DNA from: Mucilaginibacter pedocola
Lineage (GTDB): Bacteria > Bacteroidota > Bacteroidia > Sphingobacteriales > Sphingobacteriaceae
NCBI RefSeq assembly: GCF_002013915.1
Contig: NZ_MBTF01000037.1
Location: 62,001-126,000 of the forward strand
Length of the DNA stretch: 64,000 bases
Direction of reading: 5' to 3'
Positions 24,139 to 33,842 of the stretch are shown piece after piece (positions within the stretch are counted from its first letter, which is position 1; each line of letters starts with the position of its first letter). The notes under the pieces were generated by a model. It was not told the DNA's origin. It ran no database searches and saw nothing but the letters and a program-made list of their open reading frames with translations. Both the position numbers and the translations under genes were made by a program.

Positions 24139-24384
24139 ACAATGGCGAAGATACTATAATGACATCAAACGCAAAACCCGCGGCTTTGTGCGCATTGTAA
24201 AAATTTAAGTACCAATAATAGTGTAATAAACAGTGCGGAAAGGCTGGTGCGGTTCCCCTCTTGAGAGGGGTGGAGGGGTGTGTTTACGACGTTTGCTATA
24301 AAAACATTGCTTTTCATTTTACGAGTTTTCCATATCTCTAAAAATTATTACTTTTGTACCCCGCCGCAAAGCGGTACCGTAAAT
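24139..24384. other. Intergenic region with a G-rich partial repeat
   Basis: TTCCCCTCTTGAGAGGGGTGG (24253-24273) forms a short hairpin like one arm of the CCCTCCC element at 61165-61317. AAGCGG/CCGCCG-like pairs lie near the tRNA start. No ORF. Confidence 0.4.
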
Positions 24385-24458
24385 TTTCGCATAGTGTAAC
24401 GGTAGCACATCAGACTCTGACTCTGCTAGTAGTGGTTCGAATCCATTTGCGAAAACCA
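24385..24458 (+). tRNA. tRNA-Gln (CTG)
   Basis: The acceptor stem TTTCGCA/TGCGAAA is perfect. The D arm is GTG...GCAC. The anticodon loop CTCTGAC carries anticodon CTG (24417-24419), and the T-loop TTCGAAT is canonical. Discriminator A73 and an encoded CCA (24456-24458) complete it. A terminator follows 6 nt later. Confidence 0.92.
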
Positions 24459-24463
24459 TCCCG

Positions 24464-24497
24464 AAGGCAAATAGCACCTGTACTATTTGCCTTTTTT
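24464..24497 (+). terminator. Intrinsic terminator after tRNA-Gln
   Basis: AAGGCAAATAG (24464-24474) pairs perfectly with CTATTTGCCTT (24483-24493), followed by further T bases. Confidence 0.9.
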
Positions 24498-24576
24498 GTT
24501 GCACTATTTGTCATTCGCAAAGCATCATCCCGCTATTTTAGCTAATTTTCAGCCGCATATACCCCAAAACTTGCTT

Positions 24577-26238
24577 ATGAAATTACGCGCCATAATTGCC
24601 ACATTTACCGTACTTTTTGTTACCCTTGCTTCGTTCGCAGTAACGCAAAAACCAAAGGTAAAACCTAAAATTGTCAACATAGTCAACTTCATACGCCTGC
24701 TGGAACCGCGCGAGCCTGCCGTTACCGAAGATGTGCTTTACCAAACAGTAGTGAAGCAGGTGGAATTGATGAATAAATACAAATTACGTGGCACCTTCCT
24801 GCTGCAGTACGATGCATTAATGGATGCCCGATACCAAAAGCTATTAAAAAGCCTGCCTGCAGGCTCTTTTGAGATAGGTGGTTGGTGGGAGATACCGCAG
24901 CCGATGGTGGAGAAAGCGGGGCTCAAATGGCGCGGGCGTTACCCATGGGACTGGCATGCCAATATTGGCTTCTCTACAGGCTACACGCCCGAAGAGCGCG
25001 AGAAACTGGCCGATGTATACATGAAGGATTTTAAAAGCATTTTTGGCTATTACCCCAAGTCGGTAGCATCGTGGTTTATTGATGAGCACACACTGAATTA
25101 TTTATACACCAAATACCACATTATTGCCTCGGCAAATTGTAAAGACCAATACGGCACCGATGGTTACACCCTATGGGGCGGGTATTGGAACCAGGCCTAT
25201 TACCCCAGTAAGGTAAACTCGTATATGCCGGCCCAAAACGCCGCTAACCAAATACCTGTACCCATCTTCAGGATGCTGGGCAGCGACCCGGTGAGGCAAT
25301 ACGATGCGGGATTAGGTACCAGCTGGCAAAGCGTTATTACCTTAGAGCCTGTTTATAAAGATGCCGGCGGCGATGCCAAATGGGTAAGTTGGTTTTTAAA
25401 ACAACTGGTAGAAGGTGAGGCCATGGAGTTTGGCTATACACAGGCCGGGCAGGAAAACTCTTTCACCTGGGATGCTATGGCCAAAGGGTTGGAAATGCAG
25501 ATGCCGTTGATAGCCAAACTGCGCGATGAGAAGAAGGTAACGGTAGAAACCCTTGCCGAATCGGGCGCATGGTTTAGTAAACAGTATAAAGTTACGCCGG
25601 CAACCTCGGTTACCGTGAACGAAGATTTGGCCGGCAGCAACCGACAAACAGTTTGGTTCAACAGCCGTTTTTACCGCGCCAATTTACTTTGGGAAGATGG
25701 CACTTTGCGTTTCCGCGATATACATTTATTTAACGAGAAGCTACCATCAAAATACCTCACCCAAAAAGTAGAAACCAATGTTTGCTCGTTTTATACGCTG
25801 CCATTTGTTGACGGTTACTTATGGAGCACACCTACCGACCTGGCAGGGCTTCGTTTTAAAACCAATGTCAACGGCAAAGAAGTGCCGTTAACAGGTGGCA
25901 AGCCCACCATCACCAACCCCACATCCGGCGTATTGCAAGTTTCGTGGCCGCTGGCATCGGGTAAGGGAACGCTGCATATGGTGTTTACTGAAAAACAGCT
26001 GACCGTAAAGGTAACCGGCAAAGCGCCTGCTAATTGGTTTTTAGATATGCATGTATCTGCCAAAGCAGAATTGCCTTTTCAAGTGATAAATGCTTCGAGC
26101 GTGGACAGTAAATTTGAAGGGATGGATTACAAAGTACGCGCTTTAAGCGGTAGCTTTTCAAAATTGGCGGGGCAAGAGGTTTTTCGCCTTAAACCAATCG
26201 CCGGTACGTTAACTTTAAATTTTGTGGAGAGCAGATAA
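24577..26238 (+). CDS. Large secreted protein, possible deacetylase-like fold
   Basis: The ATG at 24577 gives 553 residues with a signal peptide (MKLRAIIATFTVLFVTLASF). The frame to 24487 overlaps the tRNA terminator and is not coding. Residues about 25-330 read as an alpha/beta barrel (VNFIRLLEPREP, KYKLRGTFLLQYDALMDARY, SFEIGGWWEIPQPMV, SVASWFIDEHTL), a pattern seen in NodB-like deacetylases and in DUF3863-type proteins. The rest is beta-rich. No metal-binding motif can be assigned. It converges with SusD of locus A with a 16-bp gap and may contribute to the same glycan, but this is an inference. Confidence 0.6.
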   Translation: MKLRAIIATFTVLFVTLASFAVTQKPKVKPKIVNIVNFIRLLEPREPAVTEDVLYQTVVKQVELMNKYKLRGTFLLQYDALMDARYQKLLKSLPAGSFEIGGWWEIPQPMVEKAGLKWRGRYPWDWHANIGFSTGYTPEEREKLADVYMKDFKSIFGYYPKSVASWFIDEHTLNYLYTKYHIIASANCKDQYGTDGYTLWGGYWNQAYYPSKVNSYMPAQNAANQIPVPIFRMLGSDPVRQYDAGLGTSWQSVITLEPVYKDAGGDAKWVSWFLKQLVEGEAMEFGYTQAGQENSFTWDAMAKGLEMQMPLIAKLRDEKKVTVETLAESGAWFSKQYKVTPATSVTVNEDLAGSNRQTVWFNSRFYRANLLWEDGTLRFRDIHLFNEKLPSKYLTQKVETNVCSFYTLPFVDGYLWSTPTDLAGLRFKTNVNGKEVPLTGGKPTITNPTSGVLQVSWPLASGKGTLHMVFTEKQLTVKVTGKAPANWFLDMHVSAKAELPFQVINASSVDSKFEGMDYKVRALSGSFSKLAGQEVFRLKPIAGTLTLNFVESR

Positions 26239-26254
26239 CGAGAAAGTACACAGT

Positions 26255-27754
26255 TTACTTATCCCACCAAACCCTTGCATGCTCGTTAAAATCGTTCATG
26301 CCGCCGTAGGCCGAGAGGGCGCTGGTTGCATTGGCATTGTTCAGCGTAAATTCCAGTTCGGGGTAGGGGAGTTTGCGCGGGATAACGCCCGGAGAATTAC
26401 TTACCCCGGTGATGGTATTTGGATTAGGAATGAGCTTAGGGTAACCAGTACGGCGCCAGTTGGCATACACTTCATCCGCATCGAACATAAAGCCTGCTAC
26501 CCAAAATTCGGTATTAATAATCTCTATCGAACGCTCGGCTGTAGGGTTAGCCGGGTCAACCATGGGGTTTTTGGCCAGGTACGCATTTATTTGCGCGTTG
26601 CTGATGGTGGGCGAAGTAGGCAGCAGCGCCAGCGATTGCATATGCGCCGTTATACCCGCCTGGTAATGTGTATTGGCATCGCCCGTAATAAAGCCCCGCA
26701 AAACGGCTTCGGCTAACAAAAACTCTACCTCGGCATACTGGAAATCGAAGAAAGGCGTATCTCTTGGCTGGTAAACCGAATAGTTAACCCGTGTGGTGGG
26801 TATCGGGCCACTGCTATCAAAGCTATAGCCGCGGTAAGTTGCCGTATCGGTGGAGGTTATAACGCCCCCTAAGAAAGCTTCTTTATCATAAACGGCCCCG
26901 TATACCTTAAGGCGCGGGTCGCCGCTGGCACGCATGTGGTTAATGAGGGTTTGGTGGAGGAAAAAGTGCTGGTCCGACAGGTTGAAGGCGTAACCATTGG
27001 GTGCGTTAGTATTATGCTTCAGCACTGGCATATCGGCGTTTGAGGCCATTACGCCATAGTTATAAGCTTCCGTTACCAGCGATTTTGCCTGCATGGCATC
27101 CACCTTTATTAAGCGCATGCCTATCCGTAATAATAACGATGCGGCTAATTTTCTCCATCCGCCGGTATTGCCGCCATAAAACTGGTCGCCCTGCACATTT
27201 TCGGGCGCGTTGGCTTCCAGTGTACGGATGGCATCGCGCAGCTCACTAATAAGGTCGGTATATATAAGTTGTTGTTTATCGTAAGCCGGTGTAAATACAC
27301 CTGCAGAAAGCGCTTTGCCTGCCTGGCTGTAAGGTATATCGCCGTAAAAATCGGTGAGCTTTTGGTAGATGAATACTCGCCATATCCGCGCAGCAGCATA
27401 GGTGGTAGCCATGCTGTTATCCGTTTTCAGCAGCGGCAAAATATACTCCAGGTTTTGCAGCACCGGGATGTAAAAGTTGTTCCAGTAACGGCGGGCAATA
27501 TCGTCGGACTGCATGTAGTTAGTCCCCGACCAAAAATCCGAATAACCGTATTGCATAAATGCTGCACAGTAATTGGTGCGGGGCTCCATATCCAGTTGCG
27601 ATGTTTTCACCAGCGCATCCGAGAACATGTAGCCAAGGTTAGGGCTGGCCACGCCATCGGGGTTTGCATTGTAGCGGGCAAAATCTTTAGTGCAGGCCAA
27701 TGGCGCAAAGGCCATTAACGCTAACACTACTATTTTTTGCCTCAATTGCCTCAT
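26255..27754 (-). CDS. SusD/RagB-family lipoprotein (locus A)
   Basis: This 499-residue surface lipoprotein has a lipobox APLACT (cysteine about residue 21). It resembles the SusD-like_2 group. Its TPR helices include NFYIPVLQNLEYILPLL and ARIWRVFIYQKLTDFYGDIPYSQAG, the typical family core, then GGWRKLAASLLLRIGMRL. The C-terminal part contains EVEFLLAEAVLRGF and INTEFWVAGFMFDADEVYANWRR. It binds the oligosaccharide or other ligand above its SusC partner. It starts 8 nt after susC and ends the operon. The ligand cannot be read from sequence. Confidence 0.93.
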   Translation of the reverse strand: MRQLRQKIVVLALMAFAPLACTKDFARYNANPDGVASPNLGYMFSDALVKTSQLDMEPRTNYCAAFMQYGYSDFWSGTNYMQSDDIARRYWNNFYIPVLQNLEYILPLLKTDNSMATTYAAARIWRVFIYQKLTDFYGDIPYSQAGKALSAGVFTPAYDKQQLIYTDLISELRDAIRTLEANAPENVQGDQFYGGNTGGWRKLAASLLLRIGMRLIKVDAMQAKSLVTEAYNYGVMASNADMPVLKHNTNAPNGYAFNLSDQHFFLHQTLINHMRASGDPRLKVYGAVYDKEAFLGGVITSTDTATYRGYSFDSSGPIPTTRVNYSVYQPRDTPFFDFQYAEVEFLLAEAVLRGFITGDANTHYQAGITAHMQSLALLPTSPTISNAQINAYLAKNPMVDPANPTAERSIEIINTEFWVAGFMFDADEVYANWRRTGYPKLIPNPNTITGVSNSPGVIPRKLPYPELEFTLNNANATSALSAYGGMNDFNEHARVWWDK

Positions 27755-27762
27755 TGCTTTGT

Positions 27763-30700
27763 TTAAAAACTAACGCTTAAATTAAACCCAAAAGTACGGC
27801 TGGTGGGTAATCCCCCCGTATCGTACCCATACCCGTTGCCAATACTGTCTGATGATTCGGGGTCGAATATAGGCAGGTCTTTCCTAAAGAAAAACAGGTT
27901 GCGTGCTATCAGCGAGAATGTTGCACTTTTTATAGGCGTTGCGGCCAGTAGTTTTTTTGGAAAGGTATAGCCCAACGTTATTTGCCTGAATTTGATAAAA
28001 GTGCGGCTGTAAACCGACATCTCATCGGCATAATAAGCCAGCGATGCTGCCGCGTTGTATTGCTGGTAGGGGCTATAAGGTAGCGTATTGGCCACGTAAA
28101 CGGGCGCTGCATCGGTACCTGTGTTTATCATACCCTGCGGAATGTACGTGCCATCACGCCCCAACAAAGTTTTTTCCGAATTGCCGAAGAAGGCCGCCCA
28201 GCGTGCGCCGTCCTCAAATATTTTGCCACCAAATTGCCCGTCTATCAAAAAGCTTAATCGCCAGTTTTTGTAGCGGAAAGTGTTCATCAAGCCACCGCTC
28301 CAGTCGGGGTTTACGCTGCCTAAGTAGGTTTCGTTATTTACAATAAGCCCCCCGGCGGCATTGCGTAGCGGATTCCCGGCAGCATCAAAGCTCAATGTGC
28401 CCTTATCAATTACCGATGCGTTTTTATTGGTGGTACCATCGGCACTTACGGCTTTATACAACAAGTTTCCATTGGCATCACGGCGTAGAGCAGTCCCGAA
28501 AATAGACCCCAGCGGATAGCCCACCTTTGCTTTGATATTATAATAAAAGGCCACGCCATTGGTACCTAAGGCATCGCTTAGTTCGGTTACACGGTTGCGG
28601 TTTTTGGCGTAGTTTACGCTGATGTTCCAGGCGAAGTCGCTGGTTTTAATGGCTGTGGCATTCAGCAATAATTCCAGCCCCCGGTTTACCATGGAGCCGG
28701 CATTTTGGTAGGTGGCGGCAAAGCCCGTAGCTACGGGCAGGGTAACGGGCAGCAAAAAGTTTTTTGATGTTTTGTTGTACCAGGCCACATCCAGTAAAAA
28801 GCGGTTCTTGAAAAATTTCAATTCGGTGCCAACTTCCGTTTCTGTAGTGGTTTCGGGGCGAAGCGAGGTTGGCGGTAACGAACTGTTGTTGATCTGCTGC
28901 CCCGGAATGCCATTCACCGTTTCGGTATATTTAAACGTCAGATCGGTTTGGTTGGGCGTGGGGTTGCTACCTGTTTGGCCAACGGCAAGCCTCAGTTTAC
29001 CAAACGAGAGTATATCGGGGTTGATGTTCAGCGCATCCGAAAAAATAAAACTCATGTTAGCCGAAGGGTAGAAGATGTGGTTAACAAAGCCCGGCCGGGT
29101 TGATGACAGGGCCGAATACCAATCGTTACGGGCGGTAACCTCTAAAAAAAGCAGGTTTTTGTAACCGAATTGTGTTTCGGCAAATACCGAGTGGCTTTTA
29201 GAACGCGGTACCGATACCTGCACAGGCAGGCCTACGGTGGTGTTGTTGATATTGGTTGATGTTGGGTCGGTAAGCCCTGTGCCGGTTAAGGTAAGCGAGC
29301 TAAAAGTAGAACCCTGGAACTCGGCACCCGCGAATGTACTGATGCTAAAATCGTTGAACGTGCGGTCATAATTCAGCATGGCGCGTATATCGCTCCTGCG
29401 CTGGTCAATCGCCGAGGTAGTGATACTGCCGCTGCCGTTTTTATTGTTAGGGAAATTTACCAGCAGCCCGTCGGTGGTCACGTAGTCAAAACCTCCAATG
29501 AGGTTCACATGCAGATGGTCTGTAACATCATAAGTAATATTTGCCGACGAAAGGATACGGTTTTGTGTTTGGTTGTTTACTATTTTTTGCAGCTGTATGT
29601 AAGGGTTGGTATATACATACAGGTAGTTGCCATTAGCATCCTTTTGATCGAGGAAGGCAATATCGGTAGTATTGTCCGATCTTGTGAAGTATTTCACAAA
29701 CGAGCCCCGGTCATCCCCGCGCAGTAATGGGGCATTAATACGGAGCACGCGCGATAGGTCGGCCTTAAAATCGGTATGCAGTTTATCGCCAAAATCCTGC
29801 ACAAAACGCAGCACGCCGTTATAACGCTGGTAGTTGGAGCCGGGCGTGGGTGTATTATTGCGCGTTTGCGAGAGCGAAGCCCGGAAGCTGTTATTCTCGG
29901 TAGTTTTGCTGAATGCGAGGCTGTTGGTGGTAGATATACCCGTGCGGTAAAGCGCGTCAAAACGCTCCTGCATGGTTTGGGGTTTATACACGCCCATCTT
30001 ACCATCAGCCCCTAAATACTGCTGCCCTGCAAATTTTACGCCCCAGCTTTGCCCCGTAAGGTAATTGCTGTTGCTAATATTATCTGCCGCGGTATACAGC
30101 CTCCCGTTGTTGCCCCGACCATATTCGTACTGGAAACCATCATAGGGTTTCACCTGCTCTAACACGGTATTGCTGTTAAAATCTATCCCCACCCCGGGGC
30201 TTTTTAAGCCTTTTTTGGTAGTGATGAGTATAACCCCTCCCTGCGCGCCGCCACCATAAAGCGCCGCCGCCGAGGCTCCCTTTAGTACAGTTATTGTTTC
30301 AATATCGTCGGGGTTGATGGATGATAGCCCGTCGCCCGGGTCGCTGCCGCCAAATACCTTTAGCGGTTCTTCGGTGTTCTCTTTGGTGGTGCTGGTAATG
30401 GGTACGCCATCTACCACGTATAGAGGCTGGTTAGAGCCCGAGAAAGAAGAATATCCCCTTAAAATAATGCGTGATGAACCGCCTGGCCCGTTAGGTGGCG
30501 ATTGCACCGTTAATCCCGCTACCTTACCTGCTAATGCGTTCACAAAGGTTGGCTCCCGGGTTTCGGTAACTTCGCTGCCGTTCACGGTGGTAACGGAGTA
30601 ACCAAGCCTCCTTTCGTTTTTGTTTAAGCCCAGCGCCGTTACCACAACTTCATTCAGCGCCTTATCATCCGGCGACATTTTTATGGTTAGTTTTCCTAAA

Positions 30701-31203
30701 CCGTCAAACTGTATTTCGGATGTTATATACCCAACATAGCTCACTACTAATGTGGAATTATCGGGTACAGGCAATATAAACTCCCCGTTTACATCTGTAA
30801 CGGTTTTGTACGAGCTGTTTTGCACCTGTACGTTGGCGCCCACCAGCGGGTTGTCGTTCTCATCTAACACTTGCCCTTCGGCCTCGCCGGTTGCCACGCG
30901 TTCGCCGGCAGGTATTATTACTATTAAATTGTTGGGGAGTTTTTTATAGCTGTAGCCGGTGTTGGCCAATATTTGGTCGAGTATTAGCGTTACCTCGGTG
31001 TTGGTTACCTGTAGGGTAACTTTTTTATCTGCCGGTATTTTTTTTTCGCTGTAAACAAAGTGGTAGTCGCTGCGCTTTTCAATGGCCTTCAGCGCTTTCT
31101 TAAAGTCGGTACGCTTTAGTTTAAGCGATATTTTACTTTGGGCAAGCGCCGGCAAAACGGCCAGTGTGCAAAAGATAGCGATAAGCAGAATTTTCAATTT
31201 CAT
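27763..31203 (-). CDS. SusC/RagA TonB-dependent transporter with STN domain (locus A)
   Basis: This 1146-residue outer-membrane transporter has its signal peptide at residues 1-21, then an STN (secretin/TonB N-terminal) domain at about 22-90 (ISLKLKRTDFKKALKAIEKR), the mark of transporters that signal to a FecR-type anti-sigma factor. A carboxypeptidase-regulatory-like domain (about 110-185, VLDENDNPLVGANVQVQ) follows, then the plug (NERRLGYSV...IETITVLKGASAAALYGGGAQ) and a 22-stranded barrel ending SFNLSVSF. The gene order FecR-GH3-SusC-SusD suggests FecR is its partner. The 392-bp gap upstream contains a plus-strand RNA candidate. Confidence 0.95.
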   Translation of the reverse strand: MKLKILLIAIFCTLAVLPALAQSKISLKLKRTDFKKALKAIEKRSDYHFVYSEKKIPADKKVTLQVTNTEVTLILDQILANTGYSYKKLPNNLIVIIPAGERVATGEAEGQVLDENDNPLVGANVQVQNSSYKTVTDVNGEFILPVPDNSTLVVSYVGYITSEIQFDGLGKLTIKMSPDDKALNEVVVTALGLNKNERRLGYSVTTVNGSEVTETREPTFVNALAGKVAGLTVQSPPNGPGGSSRIILRGYSSFSGSNQPLYVVDGVPITSTTKENTEEPLKVFGGSDPGDGLSSINPDDIETITVLKGASAAALYGGGAQGGVILITTKKGLKSPGVGIDFNSNTVLEQVKPYDGFQYEYGRGNNGRLYTAADNISNSNYLTGQSWGVKFAGQQYLGADGKMGVYKPQTMQERFDALYRTGISTTNSLAFSKTTENNSFRASLSQTRNNTPTPGSNYQRYNGVLRFVQDFGDKLHTDFKADLSRVLRINAPLLRGDDRGSFVKYFTRSDNTTDIAFLDQKDANGNYLYVYTNPYIQLQKIVNNQTQNRILSSANITYDVTDHLHVNLIGGFDYVTTDGLLVNFPNNKNGSGSITTSAIDQRRSDIRAMLNYDRTFNDFSISTFAGAEFQGSTFSSLTLTGTGLTDPTSTNINNTTVGLPVQVSVPRSKSHSVFAETQFGYKNLLFLEVTARNDWYSALSSTRPGFVNHIFYPSANMSFIFSDALNINPDILSFGKLRLAVGQTGSNPTPNQTDLTFKYTETVNGIPGQQINNSSLPPTSLRPETTTETEVGTELKFFKNRFLLDVAWYNKTSKNFLLPVTLPVATGFAATYQNAGSMVNRGLELLLNATAIKTSDFAWNISVNYAKNRNRVTELSDALGTNGVAFYYNIKAKVGYPLGSIFGTALRRDANGNLLYKAVSADGTTNKNASVIDKGTLSFDAAGNPLRNAAGGLIVNNETYLGSVNPDWSGGLMNTFRYKNWRLSFLIDGQFGGKIFEDGARWAAFFGNSEKTLLGRDGTYIPQGMINTGTDAAPVYVANTLPYSPYQQYNAAASLAYYADEMSVYSRTFIKFRQITLGYTFPKKLLAATPIKSATFSLIARNLFFFRKDLPIFDPESSDSIGNGYGYDTGGLPTSRTFGFNLSVSF

Positions 31204-31338
31204 ATCATCGATCTTTCAACAGCCACCATACCTTTTATTGCAGGCAGGGTAATTAATCAGGGTATTTACGAATACAGCTTTTGCCAAACGAGAGCAATTG
31301 TTTTAACGCCAAAATTTAATTCTCTTTTTTATAAATAC

Positions 31339-31368
31339 TTGTAGGCAAATACGCTCCGGATATTGTTC
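31339..31368 (+). promoter_or_regulatory. Possible promoter for the plus-strand RNA
   Basis: TTG (31339-31341), a 19-nt spacer and TATTGTTC (31361-31368) approximate the TTG-N19-TAnnTTTG consensus with two mismatches in the -7 box. It is weak alone, but a structured segment with a terminator follows. Confidence 0.35.
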
Positions 31369-31373
31369 TTATA

Positions 31374-31484
31374 CCGAAGAGCTTCTTCCATACGTATTTA
31401 TGGATCGGAATATGATTTAAATTCCCGATCATCTCAGAGAATTGTTTAGTTGGAATTCCGGGGAGCGATCCCCGGTTTTTTTTC
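31374..31484 (+). ncRNA. Candidate small RNA upstream of susC
   Basis: About 110 nt on the strand opposite susC. It contains GAAGAGCTTC (31376-31385), a stem GATCGGAAT/ATTCCCGATC (31403-31411/31421-31430, one bulge), and a terminator CCGGGGA/TCCCCGG followed by T8 (31458-31483). The T-run lies only on the plus strand, where no gene precedes it. Antisense RNAs are known beside some Bacteroides susC genes. This one is a sequence-based proposal. Confidence 0.45.
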
Positions 31485-31595
31485 TCCAAAAACACCAATA
31501 GGACAGCCGCAATGCGGCCATCCTTTCAGGGCAATTAAGATAAAGTAATATTATTGGCTATCCAAATAACTCGCTTATTTTAACAGTTATTCGTT

Positions 31596-33755
31596 CTACT
31601 TCACAGTGAACTGCTGCAAAATAGCTTTGTCGGCTGCATCGCGGCCAACCTTTAGGGTATAGGTGCCGGGGTATAGTTTAAAGCGGTGTTTCTCTGCATC
31701 CCACTTCTGCAATTCGGTAACCGGTATTTTAAGGGTAGTAGTTTTGTTTTCGCCCGGGCTTAAAGTAACCTTATCAAAAGCCTTTAACTCTTGTAACGGC
31801 AGGTTATCATTAGTTGGGTATACAATGTAGGCCTGTGGCGTTTCTGTACCTGCGGCTTTGCCGGTGTTGGCAATATTAACGGCTACCTCAATCGTATCAG
31901 CAAGTTTATATTCTTTCTTCGGGCTGCTTTTAGCTTCGTAGTTAAAGGTGGTATAGTTTAGGCCATAACCGAATGGGTATTGCACTTTGCCACCATAGTA
32001 ACGGTAGGTACGGCCTTTCATGCCATAGTCGCCAAAGGCCGGCAGGTCATTCACCGAGTTGTAGAAGGTTAACGGTAACCTGCCCGATGGTGCTACCTTA
32101 CCGAACAGCAGATCTGCCAAAGCATTGCCGCCTTGCTCGCCGGGGTACCATGCCAATACAACCGCATCGGCATATTGGGCAACTGCGGCAACATCTACGT
32201 CGCTACCAGCAGTAATAACTGCTACAATAGGCTTTTTAACGCTTTTGCGCAGCTCTTTCATAAAGGCCAAATGGCTTGGAGGTAGGCTCAATGTTTTTTT
32301 ATCGCCACCGGCAACTGATAAGAATGCATCACCTGCCTCGCCCTCGTCTACCGGAGTAAGGCCTATTACAGCAATAGTTAAATCGGCATTACCGGCGCCC
32401 CATATACCACCAAAGTGGGTGGTATCGGCTTGCCCAACGGCCAAGTCGTACTCTACACGTGTCCCTTTATCAACCGCTGCCGACATGCCCTCCACAAAGT
32501 TTACCATGTTAGAGTTGATACCGTGGTAGCTGCCTACTATCGCGTCAAGCGATGCTGCGTTCGGGCCTAACACCATAATGCTTTTGTAAAGGTCTTTTTG
32601 CAGTGGCAATACATTGTTTTTATTCTCCAGCAAAACCATGCTCTGCTGTGCTGCTTCGCGCGCTAACGATATGTGAGCGGCATTGTGTATGCTGTCTGCT
32701 CCGTAGTTATAGTATGGCGATAGTTTTGGGTCGTTGTAAAAGCCCAGTTTCATTTGGGTCGTCAGCACCGGGGTAAGGGCTGCATCCACATCTTTATTGG
32801 TGATGAGTTTCTGTTTAACGGCCTCTTCCACGTCAGATTGCAATACGCCCGAGCAATCTAAATTCAACCCGGCTTTAATACCTGCAGCCGCAGCTTCGGT
32901 ACGGGTTTTAAGGTATTTGTGGGTAAGGTATACATCATCCAATGCGCCGCAATCGGTTACTATGTAGCCTTTAAAGCCCCATTCTTTACGGATAACTGTT
33001 TGCAGCAGGCCGTTTACCGAGTTTGGCACACCGTTAACGCTGTTATAGGCCGTCATGATGCTGGATACGCCGCCTTTTACCAGTTTATTAAATGCGTACA
33101 TGTAGGTGTTGCGCAGGTCCTGCTCGCTCACTTTCGAGTCGAAATAATCGCGAACGTTCTCGGGGCCGCTGTGTGCCACAAAGTGTTTGGCCGTGGCCGA
33201 TATTTTGTATTGCCCTGCAATGTTGCCCTGCATACCATTAACATAGGCCAGGCCTATTTGCCCGGTCAGGAAGGGGTCTTCCCCATAAGTTTCCTGTCCG
33301 CGGCCCCAGCGCGGGTCGCGGAAGATGTTAATGTTTGGCGACCAGTAGGTAAGCCCCACGTATTGCCCGTGGTTATTATTGGCAACGGCCAGGTTGTATT
33401 TGGCGCGTGCCTCTGTTGATATTACATCGCCCACCTGTTTAACCAGTTTAGGGTCGAAAGTTGCCGCCATGGCAATGGCCTGCGGGAAAACCGTTGCTTC
33501 GCCAGCGCGGGCCACACCATGTAAGCCTTCGTTCCACCAGTTGTAGGCGGGTATGTTCAGGCGTTCTACAGGCTGGTTGCGGTAACCCAGCAGCATTGCC
33601 TTTTCGGTAAGGGTAAGGCGGCCCAAAAGGTCTTTTACCCTTTCTTCGTTTTGTAGTTTGGGGTTTAAATAAGCCGGTGCTTGCTGTGCGCGGGAAATAA
33701 GCGGAGCTGCTGTGCTTAACGATAATGCCAGTAGCAGGGAAGGAACTAATTTCAT
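31596..33755 (-). CDS. Secreted GH3 beta-glycosidase (locus A)
   Basis: This 719-residue protein has a signal peptide (MKLVPSLLLALSLSTAAPLI). It has the family 3 layout: an N-terminal barrel with NWWNEGLHGVARAG, DPRWGRGQETYGEDPFL, KHFVAHSGPEN, and the nucleophile Asp268 in GYIVTDCGALDD. The alpha/beta sandwich contains VLGPNAASLDAIVG and GEAGDAFLSVAGG. A C-terminal FN3-like domain (about 620-719) follows. NEGLHG and the sandwich residues resemble beta-xylosidase/beta-glucosidase members (xylan 1,4-beta-xylosidase type). Exact specificity is uncertain. It lies between FecR (87 nt upstream) and susC, within the locus A operon. Confidence 0.92.
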   Translation of the reverse strand: MKLVPSLLLALSLSTAAPLISRAQQAPAYLNPKLQNEERVKDLLGRLTLTEKAMLLGYRNQPVERLNIPAYNWWNEGLHGVARAGEATVFPQAIAMAATFDPKLVKQVGDVISTEARAKYNLAVANNNHGQYVGLTYWSPNINIFRDPRWGRGQETYGEDPFLTGQIGLAYVNGMQGNIAGQYKISATAKHFVAHSGPENVRDYFDSKVSEQDLRNTYMYAFNKLVKGGVSSIMTAYNSVNGVPNSVNGLLQTVIRKEWGFKGYIVTDCGALDDVYLTHKYLKTRTEAAAAGIKAGLNLDCSGVLQSDVEEAVKQKLITNKDVDAALTPVLTTQMKLGFYNDPKLSPYYNYGADSIHNAAHISLAREAAQQSMVLLENKNNVLPLQKDLYKSIMVLGPNAASLDAIVGSYHGINSNMVNFVEGMSAAVDKGTRVEYDLAVGQADTTHFGGIWGAGNADLTIAVIGLTPVDEGEAGDAFLSVAGGDKKTLSLPPSHLAFMKELRKSVKKPIVAVITAGSDVDVAAVAQYADAVVLAWYPGEQGGNALADLLFGKVAPSGRLPLTFYNSVNDLPAFGDYGMKGRTYRYYGGKVQYPFGYGLNYTTFNYEAKSSPKKEYKLADTIEVAVNIANTGKAAGTETPQAYIVYPTNDNLPLQELKAFDKVTLSPGENKTTTLKIPVTELQKWDAEKHRFKLYPGTYTLKVGRDAADKAILQQFTVK

Positions 33756-33842
33756 GTTAGTTTAACAGATTAAATTTCGGCCTGTACCGTTTGCTTTAGG
33801 CGAAGGGCCGTAAGGAATGCGCTCCGGGTGGGGAGGGCTTTA

